From contig JAQNBH010000017.1 in the NCBI GenBank assembly GCA_028752905.1, forward strand, positions 34,753,364-34,817,363: a DNA stretch of 64,000 nucleotides. The letters run 5' to 3'. This DNA comes from Cladorhizidae sp. MBARI D1340-BT2 (lineage: Eukaryota; Porifera; Demospongiae; Poecilosclerida; Cladorhizidae). The notes under the pieces are model-generated. The model ran no database searches, was not told the DNA's origin, and worked only from the letters and a program-made list of their open reading frames with translations. Positions 21,341 through 32,700 of the stretch are shown in pieces (within the stretch, counting starts at the first letter, position 1; the number at the start of each line of letters is the position of its first letter). The position numbers and the translations under genes are program-made.

Positions 21341-23940
21341 GTGTGCCATAATATCCTTTTAATAATGAACAAATGATACAATATGCTAGGCTAGGTTTAC
21401 ATTCAATTAACACAATGATTATATTATACTTAACGTTGTAAACTAGTATGCAAGATATAGGAAAGGGAACTGTACTTTCTATATATCTGACCGAGAGAAC
21501 TCAGGGAAGTGGCGCTTGATCCATGTAATTCCCTTCAACACTTTCCCTGAAGGTAAACAGAAATGTCACCATCCCCAAATATTGTCCATAATCCCTTCTT
21601 GACCCTTTTCAGAGGATGTGTTCGATGAAGAGACAGTCGCCTGTCAAGGAATAGACCAAGTAACATTCTTTGTATCCTAAACATGTTGCTATAGGATGGG
21701 AATATAGTCTGCCCATTAATCCGGCATTTGAAATCAGACACTCTTGTTATCTGACATAATTCATGAATTATTGTGATAATCCGATGACCCCAGCAGAGAT
21801 TTGTGAAAACAAAAATGCCAAATTAAGCAATTTTTCTCTTTATCATTTATAAATCCAACAAAATCCACTCAGAAATGCAATTTCATCCATTTCTTCTTGC
21901 CTCACGAAAACATTTAAAATCTACAACAACCTTCTCAATCATCAATTTGAAATTGTATTCTCTCGACATTTCAACTAGATGCTCTGGCCTTCATCAGGAA
22001 TAATGCCTAGACGATCTAGTCGAAACGTCAAGCGAATACAATTTGAAGTTGATTATTGAGAAGGTTATTGTAATTATTACTATGAGAGTTCATTGAAATT
22101 TCTAATCTAGTTTCCAAGCCTTCCCCTTCCTCAGGAGCTATCGCTTAAAACTGACCACAGACTTTATTATAATTTTTTCTCTTCATATTTTTAGAATATA
22201 AATACAACAAGCTACAGTTATCAGCTGCACTGAGGAAAGCTAGTAAAAGCCATGCATTTGACCACAACAAAATTTACAAAGCGAAATCCATCCAGGAGCA
22301 AATCATTTCAGTTGTGTGACAATCACAATGGTACATTGTGGCAAATTTGTTCACCCATCAATTTGTCATCTGCTCATGGGAATCAATGGTGTAAGATTAA
22401 CAAGAGTAGACTGCATGATAACATCAGCTCAGATTGTTCTAGCCATTGCACTGGTCCTTGCAATTGCACTGGTCTTAGCAGTTGTCCTAATCCTAACTCT
22501 GATCACATCCCTAACCCTAGCCATTGCTTCAATACTAGCCAGTTTGCTTGCCATAATCATACCATTGCTCTAGCATTTTCCCTGGGAACCCTAGCTAAAC
22601 AAATATCCAGTACTGCTATGTCATCATGATGACGTAATGGCAAGATCGTGATGGAATGAAATGTGTTGCTATATCACCTAATGGAGAACAACATCCCACA
22701 AAATGTAACATTCTGCAGGACACTGATCGCTCTTGCATGCCTGTGGACTGTGCCATCAAATATGAAGGGCTAAGGAATTACTATAGCATTGCCACCATGA
22801 AATGTGAGGAAGTGGTCAATTGTGATACTCGAGGAGAAGACGGAATTACAATAGTGGCTGTGAGCACACCAAAAAACACAGAGTTGGCGTACAACAATGT
22901 GGAATTGCATTTTCTCTTTACCTCTTATCTTAGTATTACGATTGGGATAACAACCTGTGTCTCCCGCTGACTTCAGTGTTAAACGATAATGTGCAAATAG
23001 AAGAGAAAGACATTGAAATACCTGCCGAGCTAGATCCCGCGCAGAATACAATATTCCCTGACTTTGAGCCTGGACGGATGAAGCAACTGGTATGTTTGAG
23101 TTTTGCTATATATGTGAAGGATTTTATCCATTCAATGTATTGTGGCTAAATATAGACTTTGATAATTGATACAGCCATCTTTGTCTATTTGTATATAGAT
23201 GGATTCCGGCATATATATTCTGAAATGTAACCATGGGGTACAGAAAGGTTTGATATGCGAGTGTGATGAAAACTGGATGTCCAGTGGCATTAGTGAATCT
23301 AGTCTCCTCGAGTTCCACTGGTGCAACACCAAGATGCTCAACAGAGCTTCCATTATCATGGAGCCAAAGAAACTTCCAGTGGCAGCGGAAGTCTTCCTTA
23401 TCATAGTATCCTTATAGTAGTTCTTGCATTGTGAGTATTAATCTCTAAGCAAGTTTACAATAACCCCCCCCCCCCCCCCCCCAACACACACACACACCAC
23501 AGTGTCCATAATTCCTCTCTTCCTAGAGAATTTAGTTTATCCATATGACTAGTATAATCTTTATAGATCTAGTAGTACTGTAAAAGAGCTACCCACCCAC
23601 TCGCTTCTATTTTACTATGAAATAAGTTACTGGTGGTAACTTTAAAAAAAAAATTATAATCCCAACACTCAAAATTCATGAGTGACTGCTCTAAATGGGC
23701 ATGTTGCATGGTCACACTGGTTTCAATGTACTGTCTAGACCAAATCCTGCATATTAACATCATTTTTCTTGACCACATTTATTTCAGTTTCTTAGCATTT
23801 TCAATGCTTACTTGAGTGTAACCTGGGCCTATGTGGCCTTCTTGTTGATTAGGAGTGCCTTGCCCATGAGCCAACGCCAACACAAGCCAGGAGGGAATTA
23901 TGAATTGCTAGAGGAAGTAGTACCACACACACTCAAATAG
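18018..23940 (+). CDS. Orphan cysteine-rich membrane glycoprotein (eight exons)
   Basis: Exons that join in one frame: 18018-18118, 18200-18283, 19261-19413, 22312-22390, 22645-22860, 22934-23089, 23199-23405 and 23788-23940 (stop TAG). Donors include GAA|GTAAGT, AAG|GTAAGT, TGGT|GTAAGA and GCT|GTGAGC, and most junctions are phase 0. The intron 22861-22933 is only 73 bp. The product (about 380 residues seen) is Cys-rich with several N-X-S/T sites. It has an EGF-like segment in exon 7 (CNHGVQKGLICECDENW) and a final hydrophobic segment of about 25-30 residues spanning exons 7-8 (VFLIIFLSIFNAYLS onward), then a short cytoplasmic tail ending VPHTLK. This predicts a type I surface protein whose N-terminus and signal peptide lie upstream of 18018 and were not found. 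The exon 3 acceptor (CACAGAG|CATGC) is the weakest call. I do not recognise the family. Confidence 0.65.
20315..20750. mobile_element. pogo/Tigger-type MITE with TA target duplication
   Basis: Termini are inverted: CCGTATTTGCCGGAGTATAA at the left and TTATACTCCGGCAAATACGG at the right, each flanked by TA, the target of Tc1/mariner/pogo elements. Inside, plus-strand 20450-20640 retains the N-terminal helix-turn-helix of a pogo-like transposase: SYTAGFKLKVVGYAEKFG, then after a frameshift VSEKSVRNWRKKK. The element is therefore an internally deleted derivative with no DDE domain. It lies in an intron of the glycoprotein gene. Confidence 0.88.
21915..22110. repeat. Dispersed repeat copy 5, palindromic, with CTGATGA box
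   Basis: Left half CAACCTTCTCAATCATCAAT and CTCGACATTTCAACTAGATG, right half ATCTAGTCGAAACGTC and GAAGTTGATTATTGAGAAGG in inverted orientation. Read on the minus strand, the left half gives CCTGATGAAGGCCAGAGCAT then CTAGTTGAAATGTCGAGAG, the best preserved hammerhead-like arrangement in the window. A further related block follows at 22090-22140 (CCTTCCTCAGGAGC). Confidence 0.8.
22430..22600 (+). repeat. CCTAACCCTAGCCATTG-type repeat inside an intron
   Basis: Imperfect repetition of CTAGCCATTGCACTGGTCCT-like units with CTAACTCTG and CCCTAACCCTAGCCATTGC. The same wording fills 57590-58220 and 60236-60700. It lies between the exons ending at 22390 and starting at 22645. Both a Cys/Asn-rich frame and a hydrophobic LAIALVL frame are open across it, but both follow from the repeat. 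Confidence 0.75.
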
Positions 23941-25635
23941 TTAATCAGCTTGCAGAAACATTATTATGATCAAATATATTCTTTTTAATGTCACAGGTAT
24001 AAATTATAAATTCAATGATAACTGGCAGAATAGCGATTATCTCGTATAAGCTTCAAAAACCATCAAACCTAAAAAGGAAATAATAACATGGTTATATAAT
24101 TATATCATTTCTATTTTGTTTCAAGGACATTACCACAAGCATTGCTTTCAGCGTCAGAGTGTAGGTTTGTTGTTGTTGTTGTTGTCTTGGAGTTGAGAGG
24201 AAAGGGGTGGGAAGGGGGTGGGGGGGGGGGGTTGGAGGATCGACTTATCCATTTATCTAAAGGAAAGATTATGAGATCCATCCCTCCATTATGGTATGTT
24301 AAAATGTTCTCCGGTGGAACGATAAAATTAGTAAACACCCTTTGATAATCTCTTATAGACTGCTTCATTTGTAATGCTACATGAGCTGGGTAGGGTTGGG
24401 TAATCAAGACTCTAGCAACTATATTACAGAGCCCTTATGACAGAAGTGCCAACCTTGGAGTAGTTATTAAATGAGAGGTTCTACCTACCAAATTAATGTC
24501 AATGGGTGACTGGTCGATTCACAGCATTTCAGTAAGCCCTAAGGAGAGCTGTTGCTATTCTTTTTTCAGGCCCCAAAGCAGCTCATGCTTTTCATTCACT
24601 ATTCAGTTGCTGGTGAGAAATTAAGCTTTTCCAATACCTGAAAGCAGTGCATGTAAGCAGTGCATATAAGCAGAATCTATAGAGGCTATTCAAACCTGCC
24701 TCTTGTAGCCAGAGCATCAGGTGGAGAGAATATGGAGATAAAGACACTCATCAAGCCTAAGATTTCATATAATACACAGCTACAGCTAGGTAGAGCTGGA
24801 GAAGCCATTATTTTTGCAGTTATACCCAAGGCTATAAGTACAGCATCAATTTAGTGAGACTGAGTTCAACATAACTACAAATATGTACCTTTTTGACCAT
24901 TGGCTGATAACATTATGAACTATCTTATTTTTTTTTATCAACTGAAGTATTGATTATTTAACTGACAGGCTTTGGCCTTCTTTTGAATTGGCAACACGAG
25001 GTGAGGTGCTCAAATAAGGTTGCATGATTTTCGTATGAGCCACGATGATTTGTCTGATTACTGTAGTGTAGAAATACTACACCAGATCAGACAGATGAAA
25101 ATGGACATACGTTTCATATATAGTTTGATAGTTGAGCCCCAGCAACCAGGCCTACATCCTTGTTGAAGTGCTGATCTTCATATGTGAGTTGGATGTATAA
25201 GGCCTCCTTCACACAAGCGGTTATCTCTATCTGATGGCTCTATCTAATCACAGAGATCTCCCACAAGATCATGTAAAAACTGAAACTCTGAAAGCCAAAC
25301 CTTCATACCCGCAGAATGAATGTTACTTAAAAGCTGATAAAATTTAATGGCTTTATAAGCCAACTGACAAACAAATTTTCTATGGATCTTGTATTATGTT
25401 TCCAGGTTCCAGGATTTCAATTATCAATTATAACTTGTGCAACTTTTATGTATTTTTGTGAATAATTATGAGTAATGATTATTATAACATGAACTTGAAT
25501 AAAAAAATGAGGCTTAGTGTAATGACCCAATAACAAACTACAAAAAATATTGGGCTGAAAATTTAACCACTTGGTAGCTTGTTGAAACAAGAACTTAACG
25601 CAACTCAATTTTTTCACAAGGACCATTCACGCAGA
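23941..25635. other. Intergenic, no gene seen
   Basis: Nothing coding with splice support. A GTTG and G-rich tract lies at 24165-24235, and a diverged copy of the 14812 repeat lies at 25128-25260 (GTTGAGCCCCAGCAACCAGG). Confidence 0.55.
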
Positions 25636-27354
25636 TCATGTAGGCTGAAATAACATTTGTTCAATGAAGAATTGCCATGCTAGAGTCCCTTTAACATACC
25701 TAAGAGCAAGAGAGAGTTTCAGCTGCTTCTCTTGACTAAAGTATAGATGTCTGTAGAGCAATCTCTTTGAAGCTTCTTCTCTGTCCAGTTCTTGCTTTCT
25801 CCGTAACCACCTGGCAAACAAGAACTTTGTGTGTACATCGAATCATACTAGCAATGTCAGCACTTACTTTTTGTAAGCTTCTTTAGAGAGGGAAGTGTTC
25901 ACTTTCTTTGTTTCTTCTTCTTTTTCCTTCAACTTTTTTGCCAAGAGTTCAGACTCTCTCTGCCTTTGCTCACTTTTTTTCTTCGTCCATGCCTGAAAAG
26001 CAGCTCGATTTCTAGCCTCTACTTCATTTGAGGTGCTTGTGGCTGACTCATGTGCTTTTTTCAACTTCTTCTCCCTCATCTCCTTAGTCTTGCTGTCAAC
26101 CCATGCTTGGAATGACTGCTTACACCTTTCTTTCTTATCTTCTTGCTCATCAACAGTTAAAATCTCACGAGAATTTTTTCTCTTACTCATGTCTGACATA
26201 CTCAAATTTTTCGTGGTCAGCCAAGACTCGTAAGCTGTTTTATTGAGACCTCGTCTCTCTTTACTTGCCTTCCTCACTCTAAGTTTGGTCACAACATTAA
26301 GGTGGGCCTTTCCACTTTGATCTTCTGCTGCTTTCTTGTCACTCGCAAACATGTTGGTTCTGACAGCCTTTTGTGATTGTCTTTTTGAGGGCTTGCTCTG
26401 AGGTTCTACAACTAGGGTTGATGAACTGACTGATGACTGAGCTTTTGCCTGTGAGTATTTCGCAGCAGTTTCTTTACTAGACCGGGACTTCCATCCATCA
26501 CTTGAAGTACTTCTGCCATGACGCTTGAACTTCACAGATAAAACACCGGACTTAGACACGTAATTACTTGCAGGGAGGGATTTTCTGGTTCTACGAACAG
26601 TTCCCCCATGTTTGCCTGCTACAGGGACTAATTGCATGGCTTTGGAAACGTCTCCTGCTGTACTACCAGAGGATTTGTGTGTGGTTGCAATGGATCCACC
26701 AGATGGAGTTTTATCAACAGCTGCTGAAATTCTACCTGAGGATTCGTGTGTAGTTGTGGTTGCAACAGACCCACTAGACTGAGTTTTATCAACAGCTGCT
26801 GAAATTCTACCTGAGGATTCTTGTGTAGTTGTGGTTGCAACAGACCCACTAGACTGAGTTTTATCAACAGCTGTTGAAATTCTACCTGAGGATTCTTGTG
26901 TAGTTGTGGTTGCAACAGACCCACTAGACTGAGTTTTATCAACAGCTGGTGAAATGCTACCTGAGGATTTGCTTGTGGTTGCAACAGACCCAGATTGAGT
27001 TTTATCAACATCTGGTGAAATGCTACCTGAGGACTTGTGTGTGGTTGTAACAGGTCCACCAGATCGAGTTTTATCAACAGCTGCTGCAGTCCTACCAGAT
27101 TTTTCTTCGCTAGATTTTTCTTCAATACTAGCAGCAGATTCTTCTTCGATACTAGCAGATTCACCAGACTGAACTTTCGCCGTGTCACCTGGTTCTGACA
27201 TCACTTTAGTAGACAGTTCAGGTTCAATTAACACTCGGGGTGAAACGCTGGCTTCTTCGCTTTCACTTTCATCATCAGTAGTGAGAGGTGTACGCGATTG
27301 GAACTGCGCGTCCGTGGTTGTGACTACTTGAAACCCCCCCCCTTTTTCCATCAT
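25636..27354 (-). CDS. MAP9/CCDC181-like coiled-coil protein
   Basis: The main exon runs from ATG at 27354 to donor AAAAA|GTAAGT (end 25868). Exon 2 begins at 25810 after TTTGCCAG and continues in frame (phase 2), either to a donor at 25700 (CTTAG|GTATGT) or, unspliced, to a stop at 25636. The longer frame back to 27402 begins at GTG, so I prefer the first ATG. The N-terminal half is Ser/Thr-rich and acidic (DDESESEEAS) with six or so tandem 25-residue repeats (AVDKTQSSGSVATTTTQESS plus GRIST; 75-bp period, about 26635-27080). The C-terminal third is basic with four modules of form (A/S)(F/Y)xxWxxxK: AYESWLTTK, SFQAWVDSK, AFQAWTKKK, AYKKWLRRK, separated by coiled coil. That module series is typical of microtubule- and cilium-associated MAP9/CCDC181 proteins. 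I cannot separate the two families. A final exon may be missing. Confidence 0.7.
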
Positions 27355-27402
27355 TCCATGTTTTCCCTCTCTTTCTTTGACTCTATTGTACTCCGACCAC
27401 AC

Positions 27403-27733
27403 TCGATTCCGTTGCTATAACTACTGTTTTGGGTGTGGTTATACACTGGTACGGCGTCGCAGTCCGTTGTTGCCCCCGTGACCTTGTTATGACTGGACAG
27501 TGGTATCTTGATTTCGTCAGGACACCTACCGATTTTTTAGGGGTCTGTCCTGGTGTTCTGAAAAGTACTGCTTCTGTCCTGAGTTTAAACTGTTGGTATA
27601 AGAATCTGCTCCATTTTTAGCTATTTGAAGTTCAAACGCTTAATAAAAAAAGGATTTGATGATTTCTGATCTCCAATAATGAACTAAATGTACTAAATGT
27701 ACCAAGTGGTGTTAATCGCTAATCACTTTATGC
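27403..27733. other. No gene; likely 5' flank of the MAP9/CCDC181-like gene
   Basis: No exon or repeat recognised. This stretch would contain the promoter of the minus-strand gene starting at 27354. Confidence 0.4.
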
Positions 27734-28060
27734 TTCAGTTAACTGTTAGATGTCAAGATCTGCAATGATAATGAGCTTCCAAATATTGAACAAGCACTTT
27801 TGGGAAGCAATACTTTGGTTAAAATTGTACTGGTTTTGCCTATTGACCCAGAGAGACTGATCAGTGTGATTCGCAAAATTGAAACAGAATACAGGATGGG
27901 ACTATCTCCAGCTACTGTTGCTGATTTTTTTTCATACAGGATCAATATAAATAGTCAATGCTCCAAGACTGATGAGCATCGTATGATACCAGAGCTCCTG
28001 CAAGCAACAAAGTCTGCTACAATGAGAAGTCTAGAAGAGCAACTTGCTACTGATAAATAA
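27734..28060 (+). pseudogene. hAT transposase C-terminal dimerisation fragment
   Basis: One open stretch encodes a hAT C-terminal (dimerisation) domain: VKIVLVLPIDPERLISVIRK, with SPATVADFFSYRIN further on, then a Lys/Glu tail and TAA. It resembles the C-terminus of the element at 52537-55088 (VLVLPHSNADPERLFSMVRK, STVCDLLSVKIN), so both come from related elements. No DDE core, zinc finger or TIR is present nearby, so this is a truncated remnant. Confidence 0.75.
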
Positions 28061-28548
28061 TGACCATGAACATATGACTCCTCAGAACTGTTAGCTAGAT
28101 TGATAGCTATATGGTAGCTATATTAAATTATGTCATGTGTAATGTAATGAAAAATAGACCTAATTCCTGAAAAACTGCGCAAATTGTCCTGATAGACACT
28201 CGGCTTGGGTTGGCAAGTATGCCCAGATGTAAGACTCGGGACACATAATTGTCAAGGCTATATATATTAGGCCTCTTTCAACAGTAATGTCCAGGAAGCT
28301 GCAAGTCCTCTGCAAGTGTGTGCTAGTCATAAAGGAAGATGTGATTGTACATGCCATGTGCCACAATTTTTGCTGACATTGACAGAGAAGGTGTTCTTCT
28401 TTCATAATATCTCTTATTTGTTCACACATTATCACAGATTTTAGTGAAATCCTACCGTGCACCTTTAAGGTGTGTTGTCCAAGGAAGTGGCAAGATCTGC
28501 TACCACACAGGGTGATCAATTGGCAATGTCAAGCCTCTCATCAACCAA

Positions 28549-28830
28549 TTGAAGGCTGACAGCCCTGGTGTGAAAGAGGTAAGGTATGTGATGATGCCAC
28601 AGATGTTGGTTCCAGCTAAAGGAGTTCTGGGTTACCGTATAGTTAGCTCTGGATACAATCCTAATGCAACCAAAACCCACCTGATAATAATAGAGCAACA
28701 TGAGGAAGAGGGAAGGGGTCGGAGAACTTTTTGCAGGTACTGGTCTCACTATCTCAACCAGAGGCAAGCGGCCATCTTGGAGCAGCAATTGATGCAGGCT
28801 AATTTAAGAAGTATGTTGGTGTTAAGGTAA
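28549..28830 (+). pseudogene. Coding-like fragment 5' of the LINE, function unknown
   Basis: Open for 93 codons with a sensible composition: VKEVRYVMMPQMLVPAKGVLGY, NATKTHLIIIEQHEEEGRGR, then FCRYWSHYLNQRQAAILEQQ. It precedes the LINE endonuclease and could be the tail of its ORF1, but I see no diagnostic motif. The reverse-strand frames here are shadows. Confidence 0.35.
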
Positions 28831-29238
28831 GGATGGACTAATGAGATCAAAGAGTTTGCCAAAATTGACCACATGCAGCATACAATGCCTTACTCATGGT
28901 GGCCTCTGCAGCTGCTGGACATATCTATCATGAATCATTCCTGATGTTTCTTCCTTATTTCAATTCATAGAAAATGAGGCATTCACCAGCTATACAGCTG
29001 GTCAATTACAGGCAGAGGCTCTTGTTCATAAACCTCATGTAATTTGTGTCTCAGAAGCACGTCTTGATGACAATATTCCCAACAGTGTTGATAGCTACAG
29101 TGTTGTTACGCTTGATAGAAATTAACATGGTAGGAGAGTTGCCATGTATATTGGTTCACTGTTTACATACAATATTTTGTTTGCTAGAAACTCTAATTTT
29201 GAATCTATCGTTGTATCTTTAAATTATAATTTGTTTAA

Positions 29239-30817
29239 GGGGGGACTATACGTCAAAACCACAAAACAGTTGTACCTATTTCTAATTGCCATAACTTTTT
29301 TTCTCTTTTGTCTATATAGATAATTATGTTATCAAAGTCTTTGTTATTCTGTGAGTGTTTTTATAAAATGTTAAATATCTCTATAGACTAATTTTCTCAG
29401 AAGATACATGCAGAAACATCGAGGTGACTCCAAGATATTTGTGGCACTGCCTAACGATTTGAGGTCAAGTACTCATAATTGGTGTGTGGCTTGCTAAGGA
29501 GTGTCTCAGTAATTTCCATGGACCAAAGTTACCATATGTTGTCATGTCGATTAGTTACACACTACAGAGTCTGAAAAACTGGTAAAAACTAGAGTGACCT
29601 CTTCTAACCACCATCTCTTGGCAATCCTTGCAGTAAACAAAAATCTGATTCCTCATGGCAATCACAGAGTACTAAAAAGAGCTCTCAAATGACATACACA
29701 TCAAAAAAAATGCAAACGGTTTTAAAGTTATTCTCGCCACAAGAAATACTTCCATTAATTGTGGGAATAAGCAGTCCAAGTTTGGAAAACGAAATGTTTG
29801 AGTTAGCAGTGAAATAACTTGACACAATATGTTCTTTTACAAGTTTTAGCAATTCCTTGATCTGTTTTTTTATACTTCCATGACTTTCTTGAGTTTTTCT
29901 GTGCCTGTATCTATATACATGTAACAAAGAAAAATATGATGAAAATTGTTAGATGTATATGTGGAATTTACAGCTGAATGTTTGTACATGTCAAGGAAAT
30001 GTATGATGAAGTAGATCCACCATAACTTTGAAATGAAGCATCCCATGTCTCTAAAACTTTGGAAATAGCAAGTAGATAGATGCAACAACAGTTTGAATTT
30101 AAAATATAATAATCATAAAATAAAATAAAATTTCATGTGTAGTCTCCCCCTGTGTGTGTGGGGGGGGGGGGGGGGGGGGCCGTACATCAGCACCACCCAA
30201 GTATTATAAATCACCATAACTTTTGTTGTATACACTCTATGCAGGTAATTTTATTCCCTATTTCCTTATGCTTTGTGCTTCCTAATGATATGTTGAATGT
30301 CTCTGCATAAATGTTTTCTCGGAAGATACATCAAGATCCCTAAAAAAGTTGACCTATCTGAAAAGTTCATAACTGCCCTAATTATCAAGACCAAAGTCCC
30401 ACATTAAATTTTGGTCAGCTGGTAGAGGAGGCCCTAATCTGCAATACATGAACAGATTATCAATAAATGTAGTGGTTTTAGATTGGCAGGCCACCACTTT
30501 GGCAACGGGAAACCAGGGAAAATCCCAAATCTCACCACTTCAAATCGCTAATATTTATAGTAATTAAAAAGTTGGCACGTACATTAAACAGATAATTGTA
30601 CGAACTATCCAGTGATTTTTAGTGAAATGTAGGAAAGTTGTGAGCTTGACGGCCCAAAAAAAGATTTTTTTGAAAAATATAGTTCAAGTTAGGCCAAATA
30701 TCATGCAAGATGTGTTCTCTTTGTAGTTCTTGATCTGTTACATAGACAAAAAAACAGAAAGAAGAAGGAAAAAAAGAAGGGGGGGGGAATGTCTTTTTTT
30801 TGACGTATAGTCCCCCC
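29239..30817. mobile_element. TTAA-flanked DNA transposon (non-autonomous), two fused copies
   Basis: Perfect 20-bp terminal inverted repeats, GGGGGGACTATACGTCAAAA, flanked on both sides by TTAA (29235-29238 and 30818-30821). TTAA duplication points to the Kolobok or piggyBac superfamilies. Inside, a degenerate end (AGTCTCCCCC, 30141-30150) abuts a degenerate start (G run then CCGTACATCAGCACC, about 30165-30195), and the sequence after it repeats that after the left end (CCATAACTTTT, TCAGAAGATACAT versus TCGGAAGATACAT). So two related elements are fused head to tail inside one pair of good ends. No transposase frame. It interrupts the LINE endonuclease. Confidence 0.88.
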
Positions 30818-32159
30818 TTAAATTCTGTGTATGTGTTTTTTATAGACCACCAGCTGTAGTGATGCCTCAGATACTCTATTTTCTACACTATGCAGTCTTA
30901 ATGTAAGCGTTTCCTCAAATTTTATCATGGTTGGGGACAATATAGATTTCTCTACCCACTGGCACCCTTTGTTTTCAAAGTTGTTCTTCATTACTTTACT
31001 TGACCAAGTTGTTAAAGATTACACACCTTTTAACTCAAGTGGTAATCACTTAGCATTTACCTGGCCATTCCAAAATCATCCTTTCTTTCATCTAGACTCA
31101 TTTGGTGTTACCAAAAGGCCAATTTCAATTTAGCTTGTGACCTCCTGGATCAGATTGATTGGGGGTCAATATTGTTAGTATATAAATAATTTCTGGGAAG
31201 TCTGGCATAAAAAGTTTATGGATGTTATGGAGAAGTGCATCCCAAGGAAGATATTGTCACCTCATAGAAGCTTACCCAGGATAAACAGTGACATCCTTAA
31301 AGCAATCCGCAGAAGGAACATCTTGTTCACTGCTTACAAGCACTCTGATAGTGTTTGTAAATTAAGAGAATACAAACTTGTCAGGAAAGCTGTTGTTTCT
31401 GTCATGAGAATTTCAAAAGCAGCATATCTCTCAAGACTACATTCTGCTGATACTAAAACATTTTGGAATTGAATAAGTTGCTCTCCAAATGTAAGTCTGC
31501 CATGCCATCACTTTCCTGCAATGATGCACTCTTCTCCTCAGAGAAGACAAAGCCCAGCTACTTAATCAGCACTTCCACAATAACTTCAACCATCCCCCAA
31601 CCTTAATGGCTCCTAAAATTCCACCCTATCAGACTGATCCTCGTACCTGCCTGTCTGAATTACTCTGCACAGGTTATCAGATTTAGGACCTAATCACAGC
31701 TCTCGACTGTAGAATAGAAACTGGACCTGACAATATATCCACCAGAATTCTTAAGGCCACTGCCCCTAGTATTGTTCCAAGCATTACCAATCTATTCAAT
31801 CCCTTATTCATACTGTAACCATACCTAGCAGTTGGAAGCAGACCACGATCATGCCTATACCCAAAAAGAGGGAGGGAAACAAATCCTGCTAACTACAGAC
31901 CTATATCAATTTTATCAGTTTTAAGCAAACCCCTAGAGAGGATCATTCATAAATTCATCTCAGAGCACCTCCAAAATTATTCACCCATTTTCCAATGCCA
32001 ATGGGGATTCTCCCCTGATAAGTCTACCCCTCTTCTGCACTGCTATCATTTACGAATGCATGCTCAATCTTTAGATAAAGGTCATGATATGTGCTCGATC
32101 TTTTTCGATCTAAGCAAAGCTTTTGATTCCATTCCACACTCCCTTCTGCTCAACAAACT

Positions 32160-32520
32160 TGTGGAGGGTTAGCAGTTGAGTTTGGAGAGAAGAGTTCATC
32201 AAATAATGGAGATACTTTAATTCATAGTCCAAAACAGATCTCTTATATACCCTAGGCTACAATAATAACATTCCATGTGCACAGAAATGACTAAGGATAA
32301 ATAAGTAACACATTTTGCAAGTATAGCTACAACACCATGCCAAGATAATACCGAAACCAACAGAGGACACCCCCAAACCATCAACACCCAAACCATAACC
32401 ACCACAGAGGCTACACCAAACCATTAATACCTAAACCATAATAACCACAGTAACTAATTATAAAGTATTTCCAGCCATTGTTCTAAATATAGTTTATCCC
32501 TCACCAGGTGCTCCATTACA
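32160..32520 (-). repeat. 3' LTR of element A
   Basis: 361 bp. It aligns with the 5' LTR at 40469-41355 over GTTAGCAGTTGAGTTTGGAG, ATACTTTAATTCA, CAGAAATG and AACACCCAAACCATAA, with many substitutions. Confidence 0.88.
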
Positions 32521-32539
32521 CTCCTTCCCCCTTCTCCTA

Positions 32540-32700
32540 CGACATACTTGTCATGTTTTGGAGAGGCTTTCTGGCACTCCGGGCATGACCAACAATGTCT
32601 GGTGACATCCTTGAATAGGCCTGGCCAATAAAACCGCTGAAGTATACGACTAGCTTCCCCAAGTGGCCTGCTAGGGGTATGTTGTGAGCAAGTTCTGAAC
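32540..32700 (-). pseudogene. Integrase zinc-binding fragment of element A
   Basis: Minus-strand translation gives ASRILQRFYWPGLFKDVTRH followed by a CPEC pair, the HHCC region preceding a gypsy integrase core. Nothing of the DDE core follows before the purine tract and LTR. Confidence 0.65.

Noticed and set aside
21915..22110. A fully functional hammerhead ribozyme
   Set aside because: Core boxes are present but there is an extra A before stem II, GAAATGTC in place of GAAACGTC, and only a short stem I; reported only as hammerhead-like.
22391..22629. Extension of glycoprotein exon 4 as a Cys/Asn-rich domain
   Set aside because: A strong donor (TGGT|GTAAGA) at 22390 and an in-phase acceptor at 22644 put it in an intron, and its sequence is the dispersed CCCTAA-type repeat.
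26628..27188. 186-codon minus-strand frame with Leu/Val repeats
   Set aside because: Out-of-frame shadow of the 75-bp repeats of the MAP9/CCDC181-like exon.
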